A stretch of 64,000 nucleotides of DNA from Qipengyuania sp. HL-TH1 (GCF_036365825.1 NZ_CP142675.1:1674001-1738000), one strand, 5' to 3'; shown: positions 48,841 to 58,864, counted from the stretch's first letter. The notes: generated by a model not told the origin, from the letters alone. A program made the numbers and translations.

Positions 48841-50195
48841 TTCTTCGCCGCCGCCTTCTTCTTTTTCATCGCGTCGTGAAAGCGGTCGGCCCAGCCGGGT
48901 TTGACCACCTGCTCGCCGCGCACCATGCGCAGATCGCCGTCGCCGACATCGCGGCTGACCGCGCTGCCCGCGGCCACGATCGCATCCGCCCCGATCCGCA
49001 CCGGCGCGATCAGCGCGCTGTTCGAGCCGATAAAGGCGCGGTCGCCGATCACCGTCCTGTGCTTGAAATAGCCATCGTAATTGCAGGTGATCGTACCCGC
49101 ACCGATATTGGCCCCCGCGCCGACCTCGGCGTCGCCGAGATAGGTCAGGTGGCTGGCCTTGGCCCCCTCGCCCAGCGTAGCCTGCTTCATCTCGACGAAA
49201 TTGCCGACGAAGCTGTCCTTTTCCATCACCGCACCGGGACGCAGGCGGGCATAGGGACCGACCGAGCACCCTTCCCCCACACGCGCGCCCTCGAGATGGC
49301 TGAAAGCGCGGATCCGCGCGCCGCGGGCGACGGTGACACCGGGGCCGAACACGACATGCGGCTCGACCGTTACATCGGGCGCCAGCGCGGTGTCCCAGCT
49401 GAAGAACACCGTTTCGGGGGCGGTCAGCGTGACGCCGTCGGTCATCGCTTCCTCGCGTTTCAACTCCTGCCATTGCGCCTCGGCGCGGGCGAGTTCGGCG
49501 CGGCTATTGATCCCGGCGACCTCGCCCGCATCGGTCTCCACCACCTTGACCGTATCGCCGCGCGCAATCGCGCCGGTGGCGACATCGGGGAGGTAGTACT
49601 CGCCTTGCGAATTATCGTTGCCGACCGCGTCGAGCAGCGGCCACATATCGTCCGAATGCGCCACGATCAGACCCGAGTTGCACAGGTCGCAGGCGCGTTC
49701 GTCCGCACTCGCATCCTTGAATTCGACCATTCTGGAAACCGTGCCATCGGCATTGGCGATGATGCGGCCATAGGCGAGCGGATCGGCCGGACGGAAGCCC
49801 AGAACCGCAACCTTCGCGCCATCGTCGAGCGCCGCGATCAGCCGCTGTACCGTCTCCCCGCGAACCATCGGGCAATCGCCGAAGCACACGAGGATATGGC
49901 CGGAAAAGCCTTCGAGCGCTTCACGCGCCTGCAGCGCGGCGTGGGCAGTACCGAGCTGCGGCTCCTGCAATGCAGTGGCAACGTCGCGCCCTTCCAGCGC
50001 GGCGTCGAGTTGCTCGCGCTTGTCGCCGACCACCACGACCGTGCGCTTGAGATCGAGCTGGGCAAAGCTGTCGAGCAGGTGGAGCAGCATCGGCCGCCCG
50101 GCGATTGGATGCAGGACCTTATGCAGGTCGCTTTTCATGCGGGTTCCCTTGCCTGCAGCAAGGATGACGGCGGCGAATTCGCGGGAAGTGTTCAT
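48837..50195 (-). CDS. glmU: Bifunctional UDP-GlcNAc pyrophosphorylase / GlcN-1-P acetyltransferase
   Basis: A 452-residue enzyme. The N-terminal nucleotidyltransferase has AAVILAAGKGTRM and the C-terminal left-handed beta-helix has hexapeptide repeats such as VGPYARLRPGAVM and YLGDAEVGAGANIGAGTI. It acetylates glucosamine-1-phosphate and joins it to UTP to make UDP-GlcNAc for peptidoglycan and LPS. The start MNTSREFAAV at 50195 was chosen. It is divergent from the phosphatase gene. Confidence 0.96.
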   Translation of the reverse strand: MNTSREFAAVILAAGKGTRMKSDLHKVLHPIAGRPMLLHLLDSFAQLDLKRTVVVVGDKREQLDAALEGRDVATALQEPQLGTAHAALQAREALEGFSGHILVCFGDCPMVRGETVQRLIAALDDGAKVAVLGFRPADPLAYGRIIANADGTVSRMVEFKDASADERACDLCNSGLIVAHSDDMWPLLDAVGNDNSQGEYYLPDVATGAIARGDTVKVVETDAGEVAGINSRAELARAEAQWQELKREEAMTDGVTLTAPETVFFSWDTALAPDVTVEPHVVFGPGVTVARGARIRAFSHLEGARVGEGCSVGPYARLRPGAVMEKDSFVGNFVEMKQATLGEGAKASHLTYLGDAEVGAGANIGAGTITCNYDGYFKHRTVIGDRAFIGSNSALIAPVRIGADAIVAAGSAVSRDVGDGDLRMVRGEQVVKPGWADRFHDAMKKKKAAAKK

Positions 50196-50256
50196 GGCGC
50201 CGAGCCTTGCCACCAATCGCTTGCAGTTTGAAGAACCTTCCGCCACCGCCGCTGCC

Positions 50257-50928
50257 ATGACCGACTTGCCCTTCGCCATCATCGGTTTCGATCTCGACGG
50301 AACCTTGCTCGAAACCCACCGCGACCTTGGCGCGGCGGTCAACCACGCGCTGGACCTCGGCGGCTTCGCGCCCGTCCCGGCGGACCACGCCAGCGACCTG
50401 ATCGGCGGCGGCGCGAAGATCATGCTGCAGCGCGCGGTGGACGAACAGGGCGGCCTGCCCGAGGATGAATTCCGCAGGCTCTACAAGGCCATGCTGGCCT
50501 ATTATGCAGACAATAACGCGGTCCACACGCAGCCCTATCCGCATGCCCGTGAAACGCTCGACGCGCTACGCGAACGCGACATCGCGATGGTGGTGGTAAC
50601 CAACAAGTTCGAAAGCTTCGCGCGGCAGATCCTGACCACGCTCGACCTCGCCGATCATTTCGCCGCGATCATCGGCGGCGATACCATGGGCAAAGGCAAG
50701 GCCAAGCCCGCGCCGGACCCGATCTTCGAAGCGCAGCGGCGCGGCGGCGGCGGCAGCCTCGCCTTTGTGGGCGATAGCTCGTATGACGTCGCGGCGGCGC
50801 GCGCGGCCCGCGTACCCGTGATCGGCGCGCGCTATGGGTATTGCGACAAACCGCGCGGCGAGCTGGGCGCAGATGCGGAGATCGAGTCGCTGGCTGAACT
50901 GGTTCCGGCGCTGGCCAGGCTGGGCTGA
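50257..50928 (+). CDS. gph: HAD phosphatase (phosphoglycolate phosphatase-like)
   Basis: A 223-residue HAD-superfamily protein. Motif I is FDLDGTLLET, motif II is VVVTNK, motif III lysine is in KAKPAPDP and motif IV is GDSSYD. The small cap domain and phosphatase-like N-terminal pattern suggest phosphoglycolate phosphatase; other sugar phosphates cannot be excluded. It lies alone between glmU and the SDR gene. Confidence 0.85.
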   Translation: MTDLPFAIIGFDLDGTLLETHRDLGAAVNHALDLGGFAPVPADHASDLIGGGAKIMLQRAVDEQGGLPEDEFRRLYKAMLAYYADNNAVHTQPYPHARETLDALRERDIAMVVVTNKFESFARQILTTLDLADHFAAIIGGDTMGKGKAKPAPDPIFEAQRRGGGGSLAFVGDSSYDVAAARAARVPVIGARYGYCDKPRGELGADAEIESLAELVPALARLG

Positions 50929-51013
50929 GCGTCCCGCCGCTACGGAACGGCGGTCCACCATACCCGGTGTTGCAAGTGCGAAGCGAACATGCCACCCACG
51001 CGCCCAATTAACC

Positions 51014-51030
51014 TTTACGTAAACGACAAA
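51014..51030 (+). promoter_or_regulatory. LiuR/FadR-like operator candidate
   Basis: TTTACGTAAACGACAAA lies 14 bases before the SDR gene start. TTTACGTAAACG matches well the motif described for LiuR, a MerR-type regulator of branched-chain amino acid and fatty acid degradation in proteobacteria. The palindrome TTTACGTAAA is exact. Regulator identity is inference. Confidence 0.45.
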
Positions 51031-51044
51031 GCAGGAGCAGCTCG

Positions 51045-51974
51045 ATGAGCATCGATTTCAAGGACAAGGTAGCCATCGTAACCGGCGCAGGCGGCGGTCT
51101 GGGCCGTGAATACGCGCTCGAACTCGGCCGCCGCGGGGCCAAGGTCGTGGTCAACGATCTCGGTGGATCGCGCGACGGCACCGGCCATTCGGATATGGCG
51201 CTGCAGGTGGTCGAGGAAATCGAAAAGGCCGGCGGCGAAGCCATGTCGAACGGTGGCTCGGTCACCGAATTCGAACAGATGGAAAAGATGGTCGCCGACG
51301 CCAAGCAGAAATGGGGCGGCGTGCATGTCGTCATCAACAATGCCGGCGTGCTGCGCGACAAGACCTTCGCCAAGATGACGATGGACGATTTCGAATTCGT
51401 CGTCGACGTCCACCTCAACGGCTCGGCCAACGTCAGCAAGGCCGTGTGGGAAACCATGCGCGAGCAGGCCTATGGCCGCGTGCTGATGACCGCTTCGTCG
51501 ACCGGCCTGTTCGGCAATTTCGGCCAGGCCAATTACGGCGCGGCCAAGCTCGGCCTTGCCGGCCTGACCAAGACGCTCCAGCTCGAAGGCGCGAAGTACA
51601 ACATCAAGGTCAATACGATCAGCCCGGTGGCGGGCACGCGGATGACCGAAGACCTGTTCCCCGAAGAAGCCTTCAAGCTGTTCGACCCGGTCAATGTGGT
51701 CCCGGCCGCGCTGTTCCTCGTCAGCGAAGATGCGCCGACCAACGCTATCGTCGGCGCGGGTGCGGGCGGCTTCCATAGCGCCTGGACCGTGATGAACGAT
51801 GCGGTCTGGCTGAAGGACGAAGACCGCACGGTCGAAGGCTTCGCCGCCAATTGGGACAAGATCAGCGAGTTCTCGAACCTCAAGGCCCCGCAGTCGGGCA
51901 GCGAGCAGTCGGGCGCGATCCTGACCGCAATGCAGAAGGTTACCGGCACCGGTCCGGGCAGCGCGCGCGGCTGA
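51045..51974 (+). CDS. SDR-family 3-hydroxyacyl-CoA dehydrogenase-like protein
   Basis: A 309-residue short-chain dehydrogenase. [12 protein letters not shown] binds NAD, NNAG is present, and the catalytic serine, tyrosine and lysine lie in [20 protein letters not shown]. The opening [24 protein letters not shown] and the C-terminal part resemble the (3R)-hydroxyacyl-CoA dehydrogenase domain of peroxisomal multifunctional enzyme type 2. It likely oxidises a hydroxyacyl-CoA. AGGAG precedes the ATG and a terminator follows. Confidence 0.9.
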   Translation: MSIDFKDKVAIVTGAGGGLGREYALELGRRGAKVVVNDLGGSRDGTGHSDMALQVVEEIEKAGGEAMSNGGSVTEFEQMEKMVADAKQKWGGVHVVINNAGVLRDKTFAKMTMDDFEFVVDVHLNGSANVSKAVWETMREQAYGRVLMTASSTGLFGNFGQANYGAAKLGLAGLTKTLQLEGAKYNIKVNTISPVAGTRMTEDLFPEEAFKLFDPVNVVPAALFLVSEDAPTNAIVGAGAGGFHSAWTVMNDAVWLKDEDRTVEGFAANWDKISEFSNLKAPQSGSEQSGAILTAMQKVTGTGPGSARG

Positions 51975-51993
51975 TCCGCAGCACTGGTTACGC

Positions 51994-52029
51994 AAAAGGG
52001 GGCTCGCGCTGCGGCGCGGGCCCTTTTTT
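51994..52029 (+). terminator. Rho-independent terminator after the SDR gene
   Basis: A GC-rich stem built from GGGGGCTCGCGC and GCGCGGGCCC around TGCG, followed by TTTTTT, 20 bases after the SDR stop. Confidence 0.9.
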
Positions 52030-52044
52030 CGTATCGGCTAGGTT

Positions 52045-52395
52045 CTAGCTGTCGATCGCCTTGAGCAAACGCCGTTCCATCGGCGCGATCACACCGGGGA
52101 GTTCGTGGCCGCGCTTGAGCACCTGGCCGTGTTCGCCGACCAGCGTCCACATGCCCTGCTTGTTGCGCAGCGCGGGGCGTTTCTCGATCCGCACCTGCGG
52201 GCGTTCGGCGGCGCGGCGGAAAGCGGCGAAAACCGCGACGTCGCGCGTGAAATCCATCGCGTAATCGCGCCATTGCCCGGCTGCGACCATGCGCCCGTAA
52301 AGGTCGAGGATGCGGGTCAGTTCTTCGCGGGTAAAGCCGATCTGCTGAGGCTTCCGCCCGGGAAACGCGACCACCGTGTCGCCAAGGAAGTTCAT
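52045..52395 (-). CDS. DUF2794 family protein
   Basis: A 116-residue protein. VAFPGRKPQQIGFTREELTRILDLYGRMVAAGQWRDYAMDF and VAVFAAFRRAAERPQVRIEKRPAL are characteristic of DUF2794, an alphaproteobacterial family of unknown function. Its ATG overlaps the cysE stop (TGATG), so it is translated with cysE. Confidence 0.85.
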   Translation of the reverse strand: MNFLGDTVVAFPGRKPQQIGFTREELTRILDLYGRMVAAGQWRDYAMDFTRDVAVFAAFRRAAERPQVRIEKRPALRNKQGMWTLVGEHGQVLKRGHELPGVIAPMERRLLKAIDS

Positions 52396-53084
52396 CAATC
52401 CTCGGTACCGCTGCGGCGGGCAGGTTCAGCTTCGGCGCGCAGCGCGTCGATTTCGGCGCGCAGCGACTTCATCTCGGTCTCGAGCTTCTCGATGCAATCG
52501 CGGCTCGGCTCGCACGGATCGTCGCAGGGCGTGCCATAGGGGATGAATTCCTTCACCCATTCCTCGGCCGGCACCAGCGTGCTGCGCGCCTTGAGGCCGA
52601 TCATCGTGGCGCCTTCGGGCACTTCGTCGGTGACCACCGCATTGGCGCCGATGCGCGCGCGGCGACCCACCGTGATCGGGCCGATCACCTGCGCGCCCGA
52701 CCCGATGATCACCTCGTCCGAAATCGTCGGGTGACGCTTGCCGCCCTTGCCGTTCGTCGGATTGGTCCCGCCCAGCGTGACGCATTGGTAGATGGTGACA
52801 TTGTCGCCGATTTCTGCGGTTTCGCCGATCACCGAGAAACCGTGATCGATAAACAGATGCTTACCGATGGTCGCGCCCGGATGGATGTCGATCGCGGTGA
52901 CCATCCGGCTCCAGTGATTGACCAGCCGGGCGAGGAAGAACAGCTCGGCTTCGAACAGCCAATGCGCGATGCGGTGGTAGAATACCGCCCAGACGCCGGG
53001 ATAGGTGAGCACTTCCCACCGACTGCGAGGGGCAGGATCGCGTGCCTTCACGCTGTCGAGATAGGCGACAAGCCGTTCGAACAT
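52395..53084 (-). CDS. cysE: Serine O-acetyltransferase (EpsC/CysE)
   Basis: A 229-residue enzyme that acetylates serine for cysteine synthesis. Left-handed helix hexapeptides run through IHPGATIGKHLFIDHGFSVIGETAEIGDNVTIYQ and HPTISDEVIIGSGAQVIGPI; the N-terminal helices are those of the short EpsC type. The C-terminus is a coiled coil. Starts at ATG 53084 or GTG 53090 are both possible; GGGAG precedes both. Confidence 0.94.
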   Translation of the reverse strand: MFERLVAYLDSVKARDPAPRSRWEVLTYPGVWAVFYHRIAHWLFEAELFFLARLVNHWSRMVTAIDIHPGATIGKHLFIDHGFSVIGETAEIGDNVTIYQCVTLGGTNPTNGKGGKRHPTISDEVIIGSGAQVIGPITVGRRARIGANAVVTDEVPEGATMIGLKARSTLVPAEEWVKEFIPYGTPCDDPCEPSRDCIEKLETEMKSLRAEIDALRAEAEPARRSGTED

Positions 53085-53111
53085 GGACACTATTCTCCCA
53101 CCGGGTGGCGA

Positions 53112-53726
53112 TTAAAGCAAGCGGCCCTGGTCCGGACCCTGCACCGCCTCCAACGCGTCACGCCATACAGATAGGGTTGCCGGAACCTGCCGTTCAAGGC
53201 TCAGCCGGTCGATTTCGGCGACGATTTTCTCTATCGCCGCGTAGCTGCGCTCCATTCGCGGGACCAGATAGGCGGGTGCGCCCTCGCCCAGCGCGAGGCC
53301 CCTTTGCGCGGCATGCGAGAGCATCAGGTCTCGCGCCATATCGTCATCGGGCGGGCCGATTTCGAGCTGTAGCGCTGCGCCCATCCGGCTGCGCAGGTCG
53401 GGCAGCGCGATCTCCCAGTTCTCGCCATCGACCACCAGCAATAGCGGCAAGCTGTCTTCCTGCGCGCGGTTCCAGCGGTGGAATATCTCGGTCTCGGCGA
53501 GCGTCTGGACGCCGTCGATCACGCCCGCGGAATGACGCGCCGCGAACCAGCGCGCGAAGAGCGATTTGCCCGACCGCGGTGGCCCATGGAGGATCGCGGT
53601 GCGAAACGGCCAGTTGGCGGGCGCGCCAAGCGCTTCGGCAACCGCACGGTTGCCCGACCCGATCACGATCGAGGACGGCTCGCCCGCACCGGCGGGAATC
53701 AACGGGAGAGCGATCTGCGACGTCAC
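53112..53726 (-). CDS. hdaA: DnaA inhibitor HdaA
   Basis: A 204-residue AAA+ protein, half the size of DnaA, with the Walker A HGPPRSGKS, a weak Walker B (LLLVVDG) and no DNA-binding domain IV. This is the HdaA type, which with the beta clamp stimulates ATP hydrolysis by DnaA to prevent reinitiation. An N-terminal clamp-binding motif may be QIALPL. It follows the DUF2066 gene by ten bases. Confidence 0.88.
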   Translation of the reverse strand: MTSQIALPLIPAGAGEPSSIVIGSGNRAVAEALGAPANWPFRTAILHGPPRSGKSLFARWFAARHSAGVIDGVQTLAETEIFHRWNRAQEDSLPLLLVVDGENWEIALPDLRSRMGAALQLEIGPPDDDMARDLMLSHAAQRGLALGEGAPAYLVPRMERSYAAIEKIVAEIDRLSLERQVPATLSVWRDALEAVQGPDQGRLL

Positions 53727-53736
53727 CGCGCGCGGC

Positions 53737-55011
53737 TCAGCGGCTGATGGCGAGCGCGTTGCTGCCCTGGCGAACGGTAAAGCCGCGCGCGCGCAGCGCT
53801 TCGGCCAATTGCGTTATCGACCCGGCATAGCTCACCGTCATCACCGAGGTTCCGCCGATCGCCGTGCTGCGAATGCCCGTGCTACGGACCCCCGGCGTGC
53901 CGCGTACGGCGGACACCGCGCCATCGAAGGCGCCGGCATCGGGAGTGGCCACCTGCACGGTGTAGAGCGCGACCGAACCTTCGGGCGGCGGCGTCTGGAT
54001 CGGGGCGGCGGTGATCGCGTCGCCGCTTTCGGTGGTCGGCTGCGAGGCGGCGGCAGCGGCGGCCTGGTCGCGCGCGCGCATCGCCCGGCCCAGTTCGAGC
54101 AGGCGCTGGAGCGCGGGGTCGAGTTCGGGCGTGCCGATATCGAGCGTGGGATCGGGCCGCAGCTTGCCATCGGCCAGCGCCAGTTCGAAAATGCGGTCGA
54201 AACGCACTACTGCGCGTTCGAGCATGGCGGGCAGTTCGGCCGGCGAAGCGGCAGTCATGTCGAACCCGTCGAGATATTGATTGTCGGGGCCGAACCGCGC
54301 GGTGAAGGTGCCTTCGACCGGACCGCCGGGATAGGTGTAGCGCAGGTTCGCGATTGGCACGAGGACATCGGCCGCGCCGAACTGGTCGAGCGCATTGCGC
54401 CACCAGGTACGGCTGCGGCGACCGGTCTGGCCATAGGTCAGCAGCAGCGAATCGCCGCCCGCGCCCGCCGGGCGAACATAGTCGATCCGACTTTGACCCG
54501 CCTGATATTCGGCCCAGGCGCGCTGCCACGGGTTGCGCCGTTCATAGACCATCTGCGTTCCCGCAGAGACCGTCACCGGCAGCAGCAGCATGGGCGCCGA
54601 GCGCCGCGCTTCGCCTTCGGAACCGAGATAGCGCGAGGCGCGCTGGCGATCGAACACCACGCCAAGCGTGGCGATATAGCGTTTCGGCCCCAGCTGTTCG
54701 CGTTCGATGACGATGGCGGACACGAGGCCCGCGATCTGCGAATCGCTCAATTGCGGCCCGTCGAGTCGCTCCCACGCTTTGCGCTGCGCCTCTTCCCAAG
54801 CCTGCGCGCGAGCGGCCGAACCGCTGTCGGCGCGGACATCGACTTCGATACCCGAGACCTGGATGTCGCTGCTCGAGGCGACCGGGGCGATCCCGCGTTC
54901 GCCGCCGACCTGCGCCCACACCGCCACACCCAGCACGCATAGCGCGGCCACGACCAGCACCAGGATGGCAGAGCGGCGCAGGGCGGGTTGGAGGGGGATG
55001 GTTTGGCTCAT
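53737..55011 (-). CDS. DUF2066-like membrane-anchored protein
   Basis: A 424-residue protein with one N-terminal membrane helix (about 13-33) and a large periplasmic part. [25 protein letters not shown] and [13 protein letters not shown] fit DUF2066; later comes [15 protein letters not shown]. Function unknown. It lies upstream of hdaA on the same strand, and this pair is divergent from purM. Only the part from 55011 is real; a longer frame upstream is a shadow. Confidence 0.78.
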   Translation of the reverse strand: MSQTIPLQPALRRSAILVLVVAALCVLGVAVWAQVGGERGIAPVASSSDIQVSGIEVDVRADSGSAARAQAWEEAQRKAWERLDGPQLSDSQIAGLVSAIVIEREQLGPKRYIATLGVVFDRQRASRYLGSEGEARRSAPMLLLPVTVSAGTQMVYERRNPWQRAWAEYQAGQSRIDYVRPAGAGGDSLLLTYGQTGRRSRTWWRNALDQFGAADVLVPIANLRYTYPGGPVEGTFTARFGPDNQYLDGFDMTAASPAELPAMLERAVVRFDRIFELALADGKLRPDPTLDIGTPELDPALQRLLELGRAMRARDQAAAAAASQPTTESGDAITAAPIQTPPPEGSVALYTVQVATPDAGAFDGAVSAVRGTPGVRSTGIRSTAIGGTSVMTVSYAGSITQLAEALRARGFTVRQGSNALAISR

Positions 55012-55080
55012 GGGGAAAACAGGGCGCCTTTTGCCGAAAGGATTATGGAAATCCAAGCGCGAATGCGTAAGGCGGGTGGG

Positions 55081-56190
55081 ATGAGTGACGAACCGCGCAG
55101 CAACAGGCCTTCCTACACCTACGAACAGGCGGGTGTTTCGATCGAAGCGGGCAATGCGCTCGTCAAGGCGATCGGCCCGCTGGTGAAGGCGACGCTGCGC
55201 CCGGGGGCCGATGGCGAAATCGGCGGCTTCGGCGGATTTTTCGACCCCAAGGCGGCAGGCTACAAGGACCCGCTGCTGGTCGCGGGCAACGATGGCGTGG
55301 GCACCAAGCTCAAGCTGGCCATCGACAGCGACCGCCACGACACGGTCGGCGTCGATCTGGTCGCCATGTGTGTGAACGACCTGATCGTCCAGGGCGCCGA
55401 ACCACTGTTCTTCCTCGATTATTTCGCCACCGGCAAGCTGGAGAACGGCGTTGCCGAGCGCGTGATCGCGGGCATTGCCGAGGGCTGCAAACAGGCCGGC
55501 TGCGCGCTGATCGGCGGCGAAACCGCCGAAATGCCGGGCATGTATGCGGCGGGCGATTACGATCTCGCGGGCTTCTGCGTCGGCGCGGTCGAACGCGGCG
55601 AGCAATTGACCGGCGAGCGGGTCGCGCCGGGGCATGTGCTGCTCGGCCTCGCCAGTTCGGGCGTCCATTCGAACGGCTATTCGCTCGTGCGCCGACTGGC
55701 GGCCGACAAGGGCTGGAAGCTCGACCGTCCGGCGCTGTTCGACCGCGAGCGCCTGCTGATCGACGCGCTGATCGAGCCGACGCGGATCTATGTAAAGAGC
55801 CTGCTGCCGCTGGTCCGCGACGGGTTGGTGGACGCATTGGCGCATATCACCGGCGGCGGCCTGCTCGAAAATATCCCGCGCGTGCTGCCCGAGGGCGCGC
55901 ATGCCGAGGTGGATGCCGATGGCTGGGAACAGCCCGGATTGATGGCGTTCCTACAGGCACAGGGCAATATCGAGCCTGCCGAAATGGCGCGCACTTTCAA
56001 TTGCGGCGTCGGCATGGTGCTGGCGGTCGAGCCGGCCAATGCCGAACTGGTCCGCAGCCGGTTGGAAGATGCGGGCGAAACCGTGCTCGCAGTGGGCCGG
56101 ATCGAGGCGGGCGACAAGGGCTGCACCGTACGCGGGTCGGCCGGGACCTGGGCCGCGCGCGAGGAATGGTCGGCGACGCATAATGCCTGA
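55081..56190 (+). CDS. purM: Phosphoribosylformylglycinamidine cyclo-ligase
   Basis: A 369-residue AIR synthetase. [49 protein letters not shown] and [15 protein letters not shown] are signature segments. It converts FGAM to AIR with ATP in purine synthesis. It overlaps the purN gene by eight bases. Confidence 0.96.
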   Translation: MSDEPRSNRPSYTYEQAGVSIEAGNALVKAIGPLVKATLRPGADGEIGGFGGFFDPKAAGYKDPLLVAGNDGVGTKLKLAIDSDRHDTVGVDLVAMCVNDLIVQGAEPLFFLDYFATGKLENGVAERVIAGIAEGCKQAGCALIGGETAEMPGMYAAGDYDLAGFCVGAVERGEQLTGERVAPGHVLLGLASSGVHSNGYSLVRRLAADKGWKLDRPALFDRERLLIDALIEPTRIYVKSLLPLVRDGLVDALAHITGGGLLENIPRVLPEGAHAEVDADGWEQPGLMAFLQAQGNIEPAEMARTFNCGVGMVLAVEPANAELVRSRLEDAGETVLAVGRIEAGDKGCTVRGSAGTWAAREEWSATHNA

Positions 56191-57148
56191 CGCGGCCAAG
56201 GTCGCGGTCTTCGTGTCCGGCAAGGGCACCAATATGGCCGCGCTGCTCTATGCCAGCCGCCTGCCCCATGCTGCCTATGAGATCGTACTGGTCGCGGCCA
56301 ACGATCCGCAGGCCGAAGGGCTGCAACTGGCCGCAGCCGAGGGCGTGGCGACCTTTGCGCTTTCGCACAGGGGCATGGCACGCGAAGACCATGACGCGGC
56401 AATGGAACAGGCCGCTCGCGATGCCGGGGCGGACTTTATCGTACTGGCGGGATATATGCGGATCCTGACGCCGGGTTTCGTGGCGCGGTGGGAGGGCCGC
56501 ATGCTCAACATCCATCCCTCGCTGCTGCCCAAATATCCCGGGCTCGACACGCATGCCAAGGCGATCGCGTCAGGCGACAGCGAGGCCGGGGCGAGCGTCC
56601 ATCTGGTGACCGACGAGCTCGATGCCGGCGAAATCCTGGGGCAGGTGGCGGTGGCGATCTGGCCGGGCGATACGCCTGAAAAGCTCGCCAACCGCGTGCG
56701 CGTGGCCGAACACCAGCTCTATCCCCAAGTGCTCAGCGAATACGTCTCGCGCGGGAATGATCCGCAATGGCTGCTCGAGCGCGTGCGCGAACGCGCGCTG
56801 GCGCTGCCGCAAACGCATGAGCGCGAGAGCCACGGTTCGCCCGGTTTCCGCGTGGGAACGGAGAAATCGGGCAAGTTCTTCGCCTATTTCTCCGACCAGC
56901 ATCACGGCACGCCGCATATCTCGTTGCTGGTCAAATGCTCGGGGCTGGACGAGCTGGAGAACCTGGTCGAGGCGCAGCCACACGCCTATCACAAGCCCGC
57001 CTATTATGGCGCGAGCGGCTGGATTGGCGTGATCCTCAACCGCCCCGGCGTGGATTGGGACACTGTCGCCGACTGGCTGCAACGCAGCTGGCGCGCGGTC
57101 GCGCCGAAGAGCGCCGCCCGCCTGACCGACGCGGCCGACGAGTTCTAG
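56183..57148 (+). CDS. purN: PurN fused to a YjbR/MmcQ-like domain
   Basis: A 321-residue protein. Residues 1-195 are GAR transformylase: [23 protein letters not shown] (catalytic His) and [11 protein letters not shown]. Residues 200-321 continue without stop into [27 protein letters not shown] and [15 protein letters not shown], a YjbR/MmcQ-type domain (CyaY-like fold, possible DNA binding). No linker start codon in frame separates them, so this is a fusion. It formylates GAR; what the extra domain does is unknown. purM precedes it. Confidence 0.9.
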   Translation: MPDAAKVAVFVSGKGTNMAALLYASRLPHAAYEIVLVAANDPQAEGLQLAAAEGVATFALSHRGMAREDHDAAMEQAARDAGADFIVLAGYMRILTPGFVARWEGRMLNIHPSLLPKYPGLDTHAKAIASGDSEAGASVHLVTDELDAGEILGQVAVAIWPGDTPEKLANRVRVAEHQLYPQVLSEYVSRGNDPQWLLERVRERALALPQTHERESHGSPGFRVGTEKSGKFFAYFSDQHHGTPHISLLVKCSGLDELENLVEAQPHAYHKPAYYGASGWIGVILNRPGVDWDTVADWLQRSWRAVAPKSAARLTDAADEF

Positions 57149-57153
57149 CCGCG

Positions 57154-58350
57154 GTGGGCATCCCCAACCGCCCGCATCCGCTGGCCCGCGCGAAAGCGGC
57201 CGATTGGGCCGGGCGCGCGGTGCAGGCGCTGTGGGACAAGGGCCTGACCCCCAAACCCCCGCTGGAGCCCGAATTCCTGTGGGAGGTCGCCAGCCGCGGG
57301 TTCGATCCGCAAGACGAAACTTCGCTGCGCAGCAATGCAGAGGTCGAGGATTTCCGCGCGCGGCTGGACCAGCTGTGTGCGAGCCTGCGCGAGGACGCCG
57401 CGCTCAATGCGATGGGCCACGCGATGGCCTATGGCCAGCTGACCTCGGCCATTCGCAAGCGCCATGCGCTGGGCCAGGTCTGGCGCGAGACGCCGCAATT
57501 GGCGCAGACCGCCATCGCGCCGCCGATCATCGTGGCCGGCCAGATGCGCGCGGGCACCACCCGGATGCACCGCCTGCTGGCGGCCGATCCGCAGCATGCG
57601 GGCACGCGCTTCTGCAACAGCCACAATCCGGTGCCGATCTCGCCCGACTGGCGTCCGCTGAAGGCGGGCGCGGCGCTGGCGATCGCGCGGCGTATCAATC
57701 CGTGGCTCGACGCGCTGCACCCCTTCGGGGCGACGCGGATCGACGAGGAAATCGGCTGGCTGGCGGGCGCGCTGTCACCCGCGACCTTCGAAGCGCAGTG
57801 GCATATCCCCGGGTTCGTCGGCTGGAGCGAGGCGCGCGATCCTGCGCCCGTCTATGCCGAGTTCGCGCGGATCCTGCGCACGGACGCAGCGACGATGGGC
57901 GATGCGGACCGGCCGCGGGTGCTCAAATGCCCACAATTCTCGGAGGACCTGCCCGCGCTGCTGGCGCAGTTCCCCGATGCGCGGCTGGTCGTGACCCGGC
58001 GCGACAGCGCGGCGGTGCTCGACAGCTCGGTGTCGCTCGTCGCCAGCCAGATGGCGGTGCAGTCCGACCATGGCAATCTGGCGGGGATCGAGCGCGAATG
58101 GCAGCGCAAGCTGCGCCTGCGCGAACAGCGGCTGGAGACGGCGCTGGCCGAATTCCGGGGCCTGGTCGCATGGGTCGATTTCGAGCGGCTCAATGCCGAT
58201 TGGCCGGGCGAGATCGCCCAGACCTATGCCGCGCTCGACCTGCCACTAACCGATGCCGCGCTCGCGGCGATGCACCGCGAACAGAGCCGCGCGGAGCACG
58301 GCAGCCATACTGCGCACAAGACCCAGCTCGCGCAATTCGCGGCGAGCTGA
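57154..58350 (+). CDS. Sulfotransferase-family protein
   Basis: A 398-residue PAPS-type sulfotransferase fold. The 5'-phosphosulfate loop is VAGQMRAGTTRMHRLL and the 3'-phosphate motif includes RDSAAVLDSSVSL. Substrate unknown. It starts with GTG five bases after purN, so it is cotranscribed, although no functional link to purines is evident. Confidence 0.82.
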   Translation: MGIPNRPHPLARAKAADWAGRAVQALWDKGLTPKPPLEPEFLWEVASRGFDPQDETSLRSNAEVEDFRARLDQLCASLREDAALNAMGHAMAYGQLTSAIRKRHALGQVWRETPQLAQTAIAPPIIVAGQMRAGTTRMHRLLAADPQHAGTRFCNSHNPVPISPDWRPLKAGAALAIARRINPWLDALHPFGATRIDEEIGWLAGALSPATFEAQWHIPGFVGWSEARDPAPVYAEFARILRTDAATMGDADRPRVLKCPQFSEDLPALLAQFPDARLVVTRRDSAAVLDSSVSLVASQMAVQSDHGNLAGIEREWQRKLRLREQRLETALAEFRGLVAWVDFERLNADWPGEIAQTYAALDLPLTDAALAAMHREQSRAEHGSHTAHKTQLAQFAAS

Positions 58351-58356
58351 ACCGGA

Positions 58357-58782
58357 TCAGCTGGCCCGGCGCGCCTCGCGCTGGGCAGCGAACAACGGTC
58401 CGGTCATGCGATCGGGCGGACGCGTGATCTCGACCCGCGCAATCCGCAACCCATCGAAATAAACGCGCCACATTACCGGCCCGTCGATTTCGGGCATCGA
58501 GCTGTTGATATGGCCGCGGACCAGCACTTCATCGCCCGAATGGTCGAGCGTATCGATCAGTATCTGCGGACGGTCGGCCTGTTCGCGAAAGGCGCGGTCG
58601 CCATCGATGATCGCGTCGACCCCTTCGAGCTTCAGTCCATTGCCATCGACCAGCACCGCATCGGGGGTCATGACCCGGAATACCGCCTCGTAATCGAGCG
58701 AATTCAGCCCGTCGACCACGTCGTGCACGGCCGCCACGCGAGCCTTGCGGGTCAGATGTTTCTTGAACAGGAAGCGCAGCAT
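58357..58782 (-). CDS. NTF2-like/SnoaL-like protein
   Basis: A 141-residue protein of the NTF2 fold: VAAVHDVVDGLNSLDYEAVFRVMTPDAVLVDGNGLKLEG then HINSSMPEIDGPVMWRVYFDGLRIARVEIT. No catalytic residue set is certain. The start MLRFLFKKHL at 58782 is preceded by a hairpin that would hide any ribosome site. Confidence 0.78.
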   Translation of the reverse strand: MLRFLFKKHLTRKARVAAVHDVVDGLNSLDYEAVFRVMTPDAVLVDGNGLKLEGVDAIIDGDRAFREQADRPQILIDTLDHSGDEVLVRGHINSSMPEIDGPVMWRVYFDGLRIARVEITRPPDRMTGPLFAAQREARRAS

Positions 58783-58785
58783 AAC

Positions 58786-58813
58786 GGGGACAATCCTATA
58801 ATGGATTGCCCCC
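58786..58813 (-). promoter_or_regulatory. Hairpin abutting the NTF2-like start codon
   Basis: On the minus strand GGGGGCAATCC-ATTATA-GGATTGTCCCC forms 11 pairs (one G-T wobble) with a 6-base loop, three bases before the ATG. In the RNA it would cover the place where a ribosome site is expected, so it may control translation, or end transcription coming from ndk. Confidence 0.6.
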
Positions 58814-58864
58814 GCTTCAAGCATCAAAAGTTATGCCAGCGGAATTAACCGCTTAGGCAGGAAT

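Noticed and set aside
48841..49473. Upstream extension of the lipoprotein frame into glmU
   Set aside because: The extension is a shadow of glmU; the GTG overlapping the glmU stop begins a proper lipoprotein signal.
53737..55902. 721-residue frame on -
   Set aside because: Only the part from 55011 down has protein-like sequence (DUF2066-like); the upstream part is a shadow over purM.
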